NCBI GenBank assembly: GCA_017654935.2 | Contig: CM065699.1 | Span: 45,959,743 to 46,023,742 of the forward strand | Origin: Phymorhynchus buccinoides | Lineage: Eukaryota > Mollusca > Gastropoda > Neogastropoda > Raphitomidae | Reading direction: 5' to 3' | Length of the DNA stretch: 64,000 nucleotides | Shown: piece by piece, positions 44,701 to 50,443 of the stretch | Layout of the letters: every line of letters starts with the position of its first letter | Numbering within the stretch: position 1 is the first letter of the stretch | The notes under the pieces: model-generated | The model's database searches: none | What the model saw: only the letters and a program-made list of their open reading frames with translations | What the model was told of the DNA's origin: nothing | Made by a program: the position numbers and the translations under genes

Positions 44701-45715
44701 TCCGGTAGCGTGTTGAGCCGCTCTTTGGCAGCGTTGAACTCGGCATCGAAGGCCGGCAGTCTGGTGACGGCGCTGCGGTGAAACCGGCACACCTGGGGCA
44801 CAGCGGAGAACCCTCTGGATGGAAAAGGGGCAGATAATTATGGAGACGTAGACAGGGTAGCATGGAAAAGGGGCAGATAATTATAGACTTAGACAGGGTG
44901 GTTTGGAAAAGGGGCAGATAATCATAGACTTAGAGAGGGTGGTTTGGTGGAGGTGTTTATGGAGGGCTGTTTTGAATGCCTCCAATGTTTTTCTCTTTTC
45001 TGTCATCAAATGATCGAGACGAGGAGGGCGTGTGGCATGTGGTAACAAAAGTATGCTTCTATATAGCCGGCTTTTGTACCTTCTTCTTCTTCCGGCTAAG
45101 TACCCACAATCAACAGTAAAACTACTATTTCGGTCAAGGTTTAAAGTCGGAGAGGAGAAAAAAAACATAGGTGCAAAGGTTACTGTGTGTATTCTGATGT
45201 AGTCTACGGTACATTCTAACTTTTACTACACCAAAAACTTGACTTCATGTTGCTTATTCAGGTATTGATGTTGAAGGTTGATTGAATTAAAGTGGAAACC
45301 ATAATGAACAGTTTGGTGGCCTGAATTTATTTTAAGCCAAAAGAATATCTTAAATGAATCCATAAAATCCCGTTTACTGTGGGCACCAAGGGAAGAAGAA
45401 GAAGATGACTTCCATTTTAAAAAAAAACCATTTTATTGCCATAAAAACGTGTAGACTGCTTGGCCTTGTCCTGGGTCAAAGTCCGAAATCACCAGACCGC
45501 ACACATGTGACACTGCCTGGCCACACTCACTGCTAAGCATTTATTCATAATGATAATCACAGCAGCCGACCAGTTCGATTGTCACGCACAATTTTTAACA
45601 ACAACACAAATACACTCATGCACAAGTACAAAATATGCAGAATGCAATTCATTTAATAACAAATACTTTACCTGAAGATGGAAGCCGAAAATCTAAAGAG
45701 TTTTGAAGAAGCCAT
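21376..45715 (-). CDS. ECI2: Enoyl-CoA delta isomerase 2, complete gene in nine coding exons
   Basis: Join of complement exons 45672-45715, 44652-44814, 43700-43798, 42274-42474, 38362-38434, 37225-37327, 29872-29992, 23746-23979 and 21376-21528. All introns are GT..AG, all phases match and the sum is 396 codons plus TAA; the human protein is 394. Residues 1-34 are Arg/Ser-rich without acids (mitochondrial presequence). Residues 37-118 are an acyl-CoA-binding domain ([25 protein letters not shown]). A Ser-rich linker covers 121-135. An isomerase/crotonase domain runs from about 139 to 396. Known role of the family: moving 3-cis/trans double bonds to 2-trans in unsaturated acyl-CoAs so beta-oxidation can proceed. 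SGNDL and [10 protein letters not shown] match the CoA/oxyanion-hole regions, and Glu283 in LGQSPEAC is the presumed catalytic base by family comparison. The end FFAKKKT lacks an SKL-type peroxisomal signal. Confidence 0.95.
21529..21960 (-). repeat. ~40-45-bp array derived from ECI2 exon 9 acceptor
   Basis: Ten tandem pseudo-copies of GTCTTGGAATACTGCAGGCT followed by CTGAAACATGGAAACATAAC. On the minus strand each carries TGTTTCAG|AGCCTGCAGTATTCCAAGAC, the exon 9 acceptor plus its first 20 or so bases. Later copies drift (GCAGGCTGTGAAATG, CTCTGGAATTT). This repetition makes long spurious frames of SLQYSKT repeats. Confidence 0.96.
21968..22133. mobile_element. Palindromic MITE in ECI2 intron 8
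   Basis: TGACCAGGGACGGTATTCA is mirrored by TGAATACCGTCCCTGGTCA, and GATAGCATGAGACTTAGCAT by its complement, around a short centre with AGCTCTTCC inverted pairs. No coding capacity. The target duplication is not resolved. Confidence 0.88.
22262..22335 (-). pseudogene. Decayed partial duplicate of ECI2 exon 8
   Basis: The minus strand reads [20 protein letters not shown], against [20 protein letters not shown] in exon 8. The nucleotide match is clear around GACACCAGGT and ATGACC. It lies in intron 8, downstream of the true exon. No splice sites were confirmed. Confidence 0.75.
22497..23725 (+). repeat. Two copies of a TGACCTTGACCTTTGACC repeat
   Basis: Copy a at 22497-22630 starts TAGAGCGTAAAAAACGCTAG and has GTGAACTCGACCTTCACC. 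Copy b at about 23517-23725 has TTTTCGGCTCCAGTGACCTT and TGAACTTTGACC, and its end (GAAAACATGACCAGCTTGGC) runs to 20 bases from the exon 8 donor. Other copies are at 29290, 47510, 48172 and 63320. The TAGAGCG..CGCTAGA start is a small hairpin. Confidence 0.75.
23746..23979 (-). CDS. ECI2: ECI2 exon 8 (catalytic Glu)
   Basis: Seventy-eight codons, [20 protein letters not shown] through [34 protein letters not shown] and AYYGSLPPQ. Acceptor tttttcag|GCA, donor CAG|gtagta, phase 0 both ends. Glu283 in QSPEA is the presumed general base. A SINE-like repeat abuts its 3' side. Confidence 0.97.
23999..26253. mobile_element. TA-flanked 2.25-kb element of the ACTATAAGGCG family
   Basis: The left end CCATATTTTTCGGACTATAA and the inverted right end CCATCTTTTTCTGACTATAA are flanked by TA (23997-23998, 26254-26255). 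The right end has the same GGGTCTCAGTCTAGG subterminal block as the 162-bp copy. No transposase frame. The interior holds CT and TCTG microsatellites. Confidence 0.7.
24574..25165. repeat. CT, TCTG and AC microsatellites
   Basis: CT repeats at 24574-24657, TCTG-type repeats at 24998-25122 and an AC/GC tract at 25123-25163, all in ECI2 intron 7. Confidence 0.9.
26256..26925 (-). repeat. 82-bp array carrying an ECI2 exon 8 fragment
   Basis: AGCGTTCTTTGTATCG starts at 26262 and repeats every 82 bases through 26918, eight full units. Each unit has CCCCATCATCTTGGGAAACA then GGAAGAGGTAG, matching exon 8 (CCCATCATCTTGGGGAAGAG and so on). On the minus strand it reads [10 protein letters not shown] against YLFPKMMG in the exon. 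Confidence 0.9.
26975..28587. repeat. 81-bp satellite array, 20 near-identical units
   Basis: CTGTTATAGTCCCGTCAACA begins at 26981 and recurs every 81 bases through 28520, exactly 20 starts. Only a handful of substitutions separate units. Each ends in a TTAGTTAGTTAG run that may prime slippage. I found no match to any ECI2 exon. Confidence 0.97.
28900..29140 (-). repeat. Dispersed repeat, copy 1 (inverse of 37890-38105)
   Basis: ACTTCCAGAAGAAGGGGGAA ... CCCCACGGGAGGG, with AAAGAGAGTGATAGAG upstream, matches the other copy in inverse orientation. Not coding: the two copies share sequence but neither keeps a reading frame. Confidence 0.65.
29285..29500 (+). repeat. 3' part of the TGACCTTGACCTTTGACC repeat family
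   Basis: CCTAGATATCCTAACTACGC ... CCTCCGTTCAAAGGTTACCG ... CTGAAAACATCACCAGCTTC and GTGTGGCTGGTGAATAAA match the downstream half of the copies at 23517, 47510 and 63320. Same plus orientation as the others. Confidence 0.65.
29637..29798. mobile_element. TA-flanked ACTATAAGGCG MITE, 162 bp
   Basis: CCGTATTTTTCAGACTATAA at left and the inverted CCGGATTTTACAGACTATAA at right are flanked by TA at 29635-29636 and 29799-29800. It lies about 75 bases from the exon 7 donor in intron 7. Confidence 0.82.
29872..29992 (-). CDS. ECI2: ECI2 exon 7 (NGPAVG motif)
   Basis: Encodes the last base of Leu then [20 protein letters not shown] and [20 protein letters not shown]. Acceptor gtttcag|CAA, donor AAG|gtccgt, phase 2 in and 0 out. 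[11 protein letters not shown] forms the second oxyanion-hole loop in the family. Confidence 0.96.
29993..30272 (-). repeat. 27/29-bp array derived from ECI2 exon 7 acceptor
   Basis: Nine tandem pseudo-copies of GTTGCTGAAACACAAAGC followed by TTGACTATAAA abut exon 7. On the minus strand each reads ...TTTGTGTTTCAG|CAACTTTA, that is, acceptor plus the first bases of exon 7 (CAACTTTG). Units alternate between 29 bases (with CACA) and 27 bases. Confidence 0.95.
30650..30820 (+). repeat. Two-copy ~110-bp tandem repeat
   Basis: CATGTTGGGTGTCCG followed by CCTGACTGGCTGGGTCACTT and AGCTTAG occurs twice, at about 30672 and 30772. Lies in ECI2 intron 6. Confidence 0.8.
31239..31816. mobile_element. 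TA-flanked ACTATAAGGCG MITE, 578 bp
   Basis: The left end CCGTATATTTCGGACTATAA and the inverted right end CTGTACTTTTCGGCTCATTA are flanked by TA at 31237-31238 and 31817-31818. Internal repeats of TAAACGAGGGCGCC occur near both ends. No transposase. Confidence 0.75.
32450..32675 (+). mobile_element. Internally deleted LINE reverse-transcriptase fragment
   Basis: [20 protein letters not shown] (about 32453-32512) resembles the segment before the catalytic FADD/YADD box. Immediately after comes [20 protein letters not shown] and [10 protein letters not shown], which belong after the box. The catalytic box itself is missing. Lies in ECI2 intron 6, antisense. Confidence 0.75.
32800..32950. repeat. 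GT/GC tract
   Basis: (GT)n with GCGCGCACG interruptions at 32800-32878, then a short AC tract at 32938-32953. Confidence 0.9.
33510..34010 (+). repeat. Unclassified dispersed repeat
   Basis: Two internal similar blocks, AACTCCGCCGTTTTTCGACC with GAATCGCTTCAAATTTGCTG and AACTCTGCCGTTTCTTAACC with AAATCGCTTCACATTTGCTG, lie about 265 bases apart. The phrase also appears near 40460 and in different form near 57960. The frames are short and motif-free. Confidence 0.5.
34142..34482 (+). repeat. G-rich purine tract followed by CT/TGTC tract
   Basis: GGGGGGAGGGGAGGAGAGGG-type blocks at 34146-34250 could form G-quadruplexes on the plus strand. They are followed by CTCTCTCTGTCTGTCTG repeats to 34482. 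Confidence 0.85.
34590..34665 (-). repeat. Outlying copies of the exon 7 acceptor repeat
   Basis: Two copies of GTTGCTGAAACACAAAGCT followed by C(C/..)ACAATAAA lie 4.3 kb upstream (in gene sense) of the main array at 29993-30270. The same acceptor-containing unit has been separated from the array by later insertions or duplication. Confidence 0.85.
35200..35965. repeat. 84-87-bp tandem array, about nine units
   Basis: AGCAGAATAGTCAGCGTGAC recurs at 35209, 35294, 35378, 35462, 35546, 35630 and further to about 35890. Pairs of late units repeat together with CATTAG/CATGAG and CTTATCTTGCTTG variants, a higher-order pattern. The 84-base unit is a multiple of three, which explains the spurious long frame. 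Confidence 0.92.
36325..36550 (-). pseudogene. Transposase-like zinc-finger fragment (BED-type resemblance)
   Basis: The minus-strand frame contains [20 protein letters not shown] followed by IHCQKH, resembling the Cys/His finger in DNA-transposon proteins (C..C..F.I..MG..AL..H...H). One Cys is replaced by Tyr. No transposase core follows. It lies in ECI2 intron 6. Confidence 0.4.
37225..37327 (-). CDS. ECI2: ECI2 exon 6 (SGNDL motif)
   Basis: Encodes [18 protein letters not shown], then [16 protein letters not shown] plus two bases. Acceptor gctctag|GC, donor CT|gtgagt, phase 1 in and 2 out. [11 protein letters not shown] is the conserved acyl-CoA pocket / first oxyanion-hole loop of this isomerase group. 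Confidence 0.96.
37890..38105 (+). repeat. Dispersed repeat, copy 2 (inverse of 28900-29140)
   Basis: CCCCGTGGGGATACAGGGG ... CCTTCTGGAAGTTCTGTGCT ... CTCTCTTTGACTCTGTC matches the reverse complement of 28900-29140 along ~200 bases. Both lie in ECI2 introns. Non-coding. Confidence 0.7.
38362..38434 (-). CDS. ECI2: ECI2 exon 5
   Basis: Encodes [20 protein letters not shown] and AVIT plus one base. Acceptor ctgtttcag|ATG, donor CCG|gtagga, phase 0 in and 1 out. It covers the first beta-strand/helix unit of the crotonase fold. Confidence 0.95.
38435..40290 (-). repeat. 70-bp array derived from ECI2 exon 5 acceptor, split by a transposon
   Basis: The 70-base unit contains the first ~20 bases of exon 5 (ATGTACACTGACATAGCC on the minus strand), its CAG acceptor and about 50 intron bases. 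ATGTCAGTGT recurs every 70 bases from 38421 (the exon) to 38911, then from 39739 to 40229 in the same register once a 756-base insert is removed. That gives 15 pseudo-copies. Left copies are nearly identical; right copies vary, and some (for example at 40019) match the real exon better. Confidence 0.95.
38964..39719. mobile_element. Tigger/pogo-like MITE with CENP-B-box-like end
   Basis: The ends CAGGGAAACCCATTTAGTAC and, inverted, CAGTGAAACCCGTTTAGTAC are flanked by TA at 38962-38963 and 39720-39721. Removing the insert and one TA restores the 70-bp array register. The interior has only short repeats (ACAACGAG) and no transposase. The right end contains ATTCGTACTAAACGGGT at 39696-39712, which fits the CENP-B box pattern nTTCGnnnnAnnCGGGn. 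Confidence 0.9.
40370..41515 (+). repeat. Dispersed repeat rich in TCAAGGTCA half-sites, copy 1
   Basis: Shares several blocks in order with 55620-56583: CCGAACCGCTTGACCAAATC-type start, TGACCTTGGCATATGACCTT, GATCAAGGTCAAGGTCAAGG, GAGCGGCAGACATGT and the end CATATCTGCCGCTCGGCGAT. Non-coding in both copies. The class is unknown. Confidence 0.75.
41693..41729. repeat. (CT)n microsatellite
   Basis: CT repeat a short distance before the LINE tail. Confidence 0.95.
41784..42238 (+). mobile_element. 5'-truncated LINE coding tail in ECI2 intron 4
   Basis: The plus-strand frame reads [50 protein letters not shown], then [36 protein letters not shown]. This is the same tail family as at 1-417 and 5585. 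It ends about 35 bases before the exon 4 donor, so it is antisense to ECI2. Confidence 0.85.
42274..42474 (-). CDS. ECI2: ECI2 exon 4 (end of ACBP, Ser linker, start of isomerase)
   Basis: Sixty-seven codons from [18 protein letters not shown] through the linker [17 protein letters not shown] to [20 protein letters not shown] and KNALTWQ. Acceptor tttcag|GAC, donor CAG|gtacag, phase 0 both ends. The Ser run is encoded by a (TCC)n tract at about 42392-42415 and is likely length-variable. Confidence 0.96.
42864..43277 (-). mobile_element. Poly(A)-tailed retrocopy or SINE with 15-bp target duplication
   Basis: GGATGGGCTACAATT occurs exactly at 42849-42863 and 43278-43292. The intervening 414 bases begin, on the plus strand, with a T-run, which is the poly(A) tail of a minus-strand insert. 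Long target duplication plus poly(A) means L1-like retroposition. The body (ATGACCTCAGTTTCGG ... GAAGATCGGACAGC) is not recognised. It lies in ECI2 intron 3, inside another dispersed repeat (43276-43430). Confidence 0.82.
43700..43798 (-). CDS. ECI2: ECI2 exon 3 (ACBP ligand-binding part)
   Basis: Thirty-three codons, [16 protein letters not shown] followed by [17 protein letters not shown], phase 0 both ends. Acceptor tgtgcag|GCC, donor CAG|gtacca. It contains the Lys/Trp residues that in ACBPs contact the CoA and acyl chain. Confidence 0.96.
43860..44045 (-). repeat. Two pseudo-copies of ECI2 exon 3 acceptor and 5' half in intron 2
   Basis: The segment from CACAAAGTCAAAGGCCCCTG through the acceptor and the next intron bases recurs at about 43864-43925 and, more diverged, at 43983-44040. 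The repeat step is about 120 bases. Each copy preserves GTGTGCAG or GTGTAG followed by GCCACAA, that is, a usable-looking 3' splice site plus coding-like sequence. Confidence 0.9.
44080..44160. repeat. AC/GC and CT microsatellites
   Basis: CACACACGTGCGCACGCACA followed by a CT run at 44126-44153, in ECI2 intron 2. Confidence 0.85.
44652..44814 (-). CDS. ECI2: ECI2 exon 2 (start of ACBP domain)
   Basis: Residues 15-69, [43 protein letters not shown]. Acceptor ccatccag|AG, donor CAG|gttctc, phase 2 in and phase 0 out. FDAEFNAAK and YALFKQ are typical acyl-CoA-binding protein helices 1 and 2. Confidence 0.95.
44815..44947 (-). repeat. Triplicated polypyrimidine region upstream of ECI2 exon 2
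   Basis: ATGGAAAAGGGGCAGATAAT with its TAGAC(..)AGACAGGGTGG continuation occurs three times in about 45-50-base steps, starting at the exon 2 acceptor. On the minus strand these are three CCTTTTCC tracts in series. Confidence 0.85.
45672..45715 (-). CDS. ECI2: ECI2 exon 1 (presequence)
   Basis: Encodes [14 protein letters not shown] plus two bases of Arg15 and ends at donor AG|gtaaag. The context GCGATGG at the start is acceptable. The 5' UTR boundary is not visible and no TATA element was found just upstream. Confidence 0.88.
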
Positions 45716-45937
45716 CGCGTTCTGTGTTTGTGACGACTGCTAAAGTCTTTCTACTGAAAACCCCTTGAACATTTTGTCTCATCGCCCAAACATGACGAAA
45801 AGATGTTTTTCTCATATGGAACGAACGAACGAACGAATGTTTTTTAATGAGGGAAAAAACGGAATAAGCACAACCGGCTTTTTTTCATCCGGCCCTCAAA
45901 AATACAATGAAAAAGGCAAATTATTATGGAAACAAAA

Positions 45938-45938
<1 letters not shown>

Positions 45939-46024
<86 letters not shown>

Positions 46025-46045
46025 TGCGTCTGTGCGTGTGTGTGT

Positions 46046-46080
<35 letters not shown>

Positions 46081-46215
46081 GCGTGCGTGCGTGCGTGCGT
46101 GCGTGTGTGCGGTGCGTGTGCGTGCGCGCGTGTGTAATCTGTGCTGGTGCGTGCGTGTGTGTGTGTATGTGAAGTCGGGGTGCGTGGGCGTGTGTGTGTG
46201 TGTGCGCGCGTGTGT
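45939..46215. repeat. (GT)n microsatellite with GC variants
   Basis: An 82-base pure GT run at 45940-46021 followed by GTGCGCGC variants to 46215. It lies about 225 bases upstream of the ECI2 start, so it flanks the presumed promoter. Confidence 0.95.
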
Positions 46216-46732
46216 TAATCTGTCTGCTGGTGTATCTCTTTCATTCTCACTTTATAATTATCATCGTTGTACTTTCTTTAACCTTTCATTTTGCCTTAAT
46301 AACCATTCTTCTTCAATTTAACCTGACAGAACTGATTTCAGTCTTCGTTTCCAGCACTGGTGAAGTGTTAGGCGGCCTACTGGTTGGCAGAAGACAGAAG
46401 GGCATAAACGTCATGAGCCAACTTGGCACCTTTTGATAGGGGCCTACTGTACAAGAATCTTAGAAGTCATCCGGTCTGACAAGGAACGAATTTAAATTTC
46501 GCATAAATCGCCGCAACTGAATCGCCTGTTCCTAATAACTTCGTCACCAATCGCCTGTAGAGCGAAGTAAGCTTACACACTATAAAAATGGTTGATTCCA
46601 AGTGTCAGTTGAAAGAACCAGTCTGCGAACGAAAGAGGTTAAATTGTTAAATTGCACGTGCGTTTTCAAGCGCCTGTCGTATACTCAGCTGCCAAAAAAC
46701 AAAAGGTTAAAATTCGGGTGATTTTTCAAGGA

Positions 46733-46992
46733 GGAAGGTGGCAGAGTGGTTAAAGCGCTCGTCTGACTGTGTGAGTGGACTGATGTCCAACGTGAGGCCT
46801 GGCCTCGCCCTTTCTCCCCAGTCTGGCCGGGGACCGAATTGAGCGCCTGGCTATCCGGCTCAAGTTGTTAATTGATGGTCATTTACTAAATTTTCCTTGC
46901 CTCCCCCCACCCCTCCTCTTTCAATGTCACTTCATTGGTCAATGCCATGTGATAAGAAATTATGAAACAACTGCTTTAAAAAATAAAAAAAG
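46733..46992 (+). mobile_element. tRNA-Ser-like SINE
   Basis: GGTGGCAGAGTGGTTAAAGC followed by GCTCGTCTGACTG resembles the 5' half of tRNA-Ser/Leu genes with an A box. The body continues through GGCTATCCGGCTCAAG to an A-rich end (TTTAAAAAATAAAAAAAG). No complete tRNA fold, so not a functional tRNA. Confidence 0.6.
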
Positions 46993-47100
46993 ATATGAAA
47001 ATGACATGCCTGACTGAATGTCTGTAAAGTGAGCTGCTCTATCTGAAAGAAAAATAGAGGTGAAAAATCAGAGCTGAAAAGGAAAATAAAACACCCTTGT

Positions 47101-47261
47101 ATGTGTGTGTGTGTGATGTGTGGAGCGCGTGTGTGCGTGTGTGTGTGTGATGTGTGTGCGCGTGTGTGTGTGTTTGCGGTGTGTGTGATGTGTGGTGCGT
47201 GTGTGTGATGTGTGGAGCGCGTGTGTGTGTGTGTGATGTGTGGAGTGTGTGTGATGTGTGG

Positions 47262-47310
<49 letters not shown>

Positions 47311-47330
47311 GCGAGTGGTATATGTGAGTG
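47101..47330. repeat. GT minisatellite with GATGTGTGGAGCG punctuation
   Basis: GT blocks separated by GATGTGTGG(A)(A/T)GCG modules, about ten blocks, ending in a GCGCGCG run. Confidence 0.9.
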
Positions 47331-47507
47331 CATGCAAATGTGTGTGTGCATGCATTTGAGGGACAATACAGGAAAGGTTGCATCTTTACCGGCCCTTTAT
47401 TCCTCGAGTGCTTTACGCTACGTGGTAGCCTACATTGTCTTTTCATGGTATCATTTTCTCCATAGATAAACGTGGTAACAAGCGATCAAACACACCGTAA
47501 ACAAAAA

Positions 47508-48290
47508 TAGAGCGTGAAAACGCTAGATCAACCAGCGGCTTGGCAGCATTTCGGCCCCAGTGACCTCGACCTTTGACCAACGATCTTCATCTTCGAACTT
47601 TGTCTACCAAATATCCTAACTACCTTACGCATGCGAAGTTTGAATGTGGTAACATAGATAGATGTCAGCCAGGAATACACAGACTGCTCTGAAAACAGGA
47701 AACAGCTGTTAAAGACACACTGACGCATCACGATTAAGTCCCTTGGTTTTTTCTGGGTAGCTGTGACCCACGTACACATGCCCCCAATTTCGAGGTTGCT
47801 CTTTAAAATGATGTTTCGGTTTGAATTTGGGGGCATTTCTTGGGGAGTTGAACCTGGTCAAAACAAGATTTCTTACCAGCTATAAGAGGGAAAACACGTC
47901 AAACACGTGATAGGGTGGATAATTAAATAAAGACCAAAGAAGAAATTACTCCACTGTTTATGGAAGACTACACCTGAAGAACTCGTCCCTAAAGGCACAT
48001 GTCACGAGGACGTGAAACTTACTTTCTACATGGACACTACATTAATAAATATAGCATCCATGCTTTCTACTACTACTATCAGTGGGTCACCGAAAACAAC
48101 AGCTGTGCTTGGTAGATTGATTGTTATCGACAGTCAGAACTATGCAGGTCCTATTAAGTCCATTCAATGAACTAGAGCGAGAAAATGCTAAGTCAATCAG
48201 CATCGCGGCACCATTTTCGGCTCCCTTGACCTTTGATCAATTGACTTTTAATATTCCTAACTGATCCACATTCAAATTTTGTCAGAGTGA
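47508..48290 (+). repeat. Two more TGACCTTGACCTTTGACC repeat copies
   Basis: Copies at about 47508-47715 (AGAGCGTGAAAACGCTAGAT ... GTGACCTCGACCTTTGACC) and 48172-48290 (AGAGCGAGAAAATGCTAAGT ... CCCTTGACCTTTGATC). Both are plus-oriented like all other copies in the window. Confidence 0.75.
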
Positions 48291-48404
48291 GAGCCTTTAA
48301 ATACAGAAAAAGGGGAGTAACTACAAGCTATTGGCCGGTTTCAAGGCAAGATTTGTTTCCCTTGTACCAGTGTCTTGCAACAGTAATAAGCAGCATAATA
48401 TACA

Positions 48405-50441
48405 GTCTTCCCACAGCCCAGTTGTGTGTTGACAGCATACTATATAGTCTTCCCACAGCCCAGTTGTGTGTTGACACCATACTATACACTCTTCCCACAC
48501 CACACTATATAGTCTTCCCACAGCCCAGTTGTGTGTTGACACCATACTATACACTCTTCCCACACCACACTATATAGTCTTCCCCCGCCCAGTACCGCCC
48601 AGTTGTGTTAACACCACACTATATAGTCTTCCCACAGCCCAGTTGTGTGTTGACACCACACTATATAGTCTTCACACAGCCCAGTTGTGTGTTGACCATA
48701 CTATACACTCTTCCCACACCACACTATATAGTCTTCCCACCGCCCAGTTGTGCTAACACCACACTATATAGTCTTCCCAAAGCCCAGTTGTGTGTTGACA
48801 CCATACTATACACTCTTCCCACACCACACTATATAGTCTTCCCACAGCCCAGTTGTGTGATAACACCACACTATATAGTCTTCCCACAGCCCAGTTGTGT
48901 GTTGACACCATACTATACACTCTTCCCACACCACACTATATAGTCTTCCCACAGCCCAGTTGTGTGTTGACACCATACTATACACTCTTCCCACACCCCA
49001 GTTGTGTGTTGACACCATACTATACACTCTTCCCACAGCCCAGTTGTGTGTTGACACCATACTATACACTCTTCCCACACCACACTATATAGTCTTCCCA
49101 CCGCCCAGTTGCGTTAACACCACACTATATAGTCTTCCCACAGCCACTCTTCCCACACCACACTATATTGTCTTCCCACAGCCCAGTTGTGTGACAACAC
49201 CATACTATACACTCTTCCCACACCACACTATATAGTCTTCACACAGCCCAGTTGTGTGTTGACACCATACTATACACTCTTCCCACAGCCCAGTTGTGTG
49301 TTGACACCATACTATATAGTCTTCCCACAGCCCAGTTGTGTGTTGACACCATACTATACACTCTTCCCACACCACACTATATAGTCTTCCCACAGCCCAG
49401 TTGTGATAACACCACACTATATAGTCTTCCCACAGCCCAGTTGTGTGTTGACACCATACTATACACTCTTCCCACACCACACTATATAGTCTTCACACAG
49501 CCCAGTTGTGTGATAACACCATACTATACACTCTTCCCACACCACACTATATAGTCTTCCCACCGCCCAGTTGTGCTAACACCACACTATATAGTCTTCC
49601 CACAGCCCAGTTGTGTGTTGACACCATACTATACACTCTTCCCACACCACACTATATAGTCTTCACACAGCCCAGTTGTGTGATAACACCATACTATACA
49701 CTCTTCCCACACCACACTATATAGTCTTCCCACCGCCCAGTTGTGTTAACACCACACTATATAGTCTTCCCACAGCCCAGTTGTGTGTTGACACCATACT
49801 AAACACTCTTCCCACACCACACTATATAGTCTTCCCACAGCCCAGTTGTGTGATAACACCATACTATACACTCTTCCCACACCACACTATATAGTCTTCC
49901 CACCGCCCAGTTGTGCTAACACCACACTATATAGTCTTCCCACAGCCCAGTTGTGTGTTGACACCATACTAAACACTCTTCCCACACCACACTATATAGT
50001 CTTCACACAGCCCAGTTGTGTGATAACACCATACTATACACTCTTCCCTCACCACACTATATAGTCTTCCCACCGCCCAGTTGTGTGTTGACACCATACT
50101 ATACAGTCTTCCCACAGCCCAGTTGTGTGTTGACACCATACTATACAGTCTTCCCACAGCCCAGTTGTGTGTTGACACCATACTATATTATAGTCTTCCC
50201 ACACCCCAGTTGTGTGTTGACACCATACTATACTATAGTCTTCCTACAGCCCAGTTGTGTTGACACCATACTATATAGTCTTCCTACAGCCCAGTTGTGT
50301 GTTGACACCATACTATACTATAGTCTTCCTACAGCCCAGTTGTGTTGACACCATACTATATAGTCTTCCCACACCCCAGTTGTGTGTTGACACCATACTA
50401 TACTATAGTCTTCCTACAGCCCAGTTGTGTTGACACCATAC
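48405..50441 (+). repeat. 42-43-bp satellite array, left block
   Basis: Units of CAGCCCAGTTGTGTGTTGAC followed by ACCATACTATACACTCTTCCC (and TATAGTCTTCCCA variants). Between about 49506 and 50064 a 170-base higher-order period (four units) is visible. The unit lacks stops in several frames, so many artefactual frames appear. Confidence 0.96.
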
Positions 50442-50443
50442 TA

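Noticed and set aside
46740..46790. tRNA-Ser gene
   Set aside because: Only the 5' half resembles a tRNA; the rest is SINE body ending in an A-rich tail.
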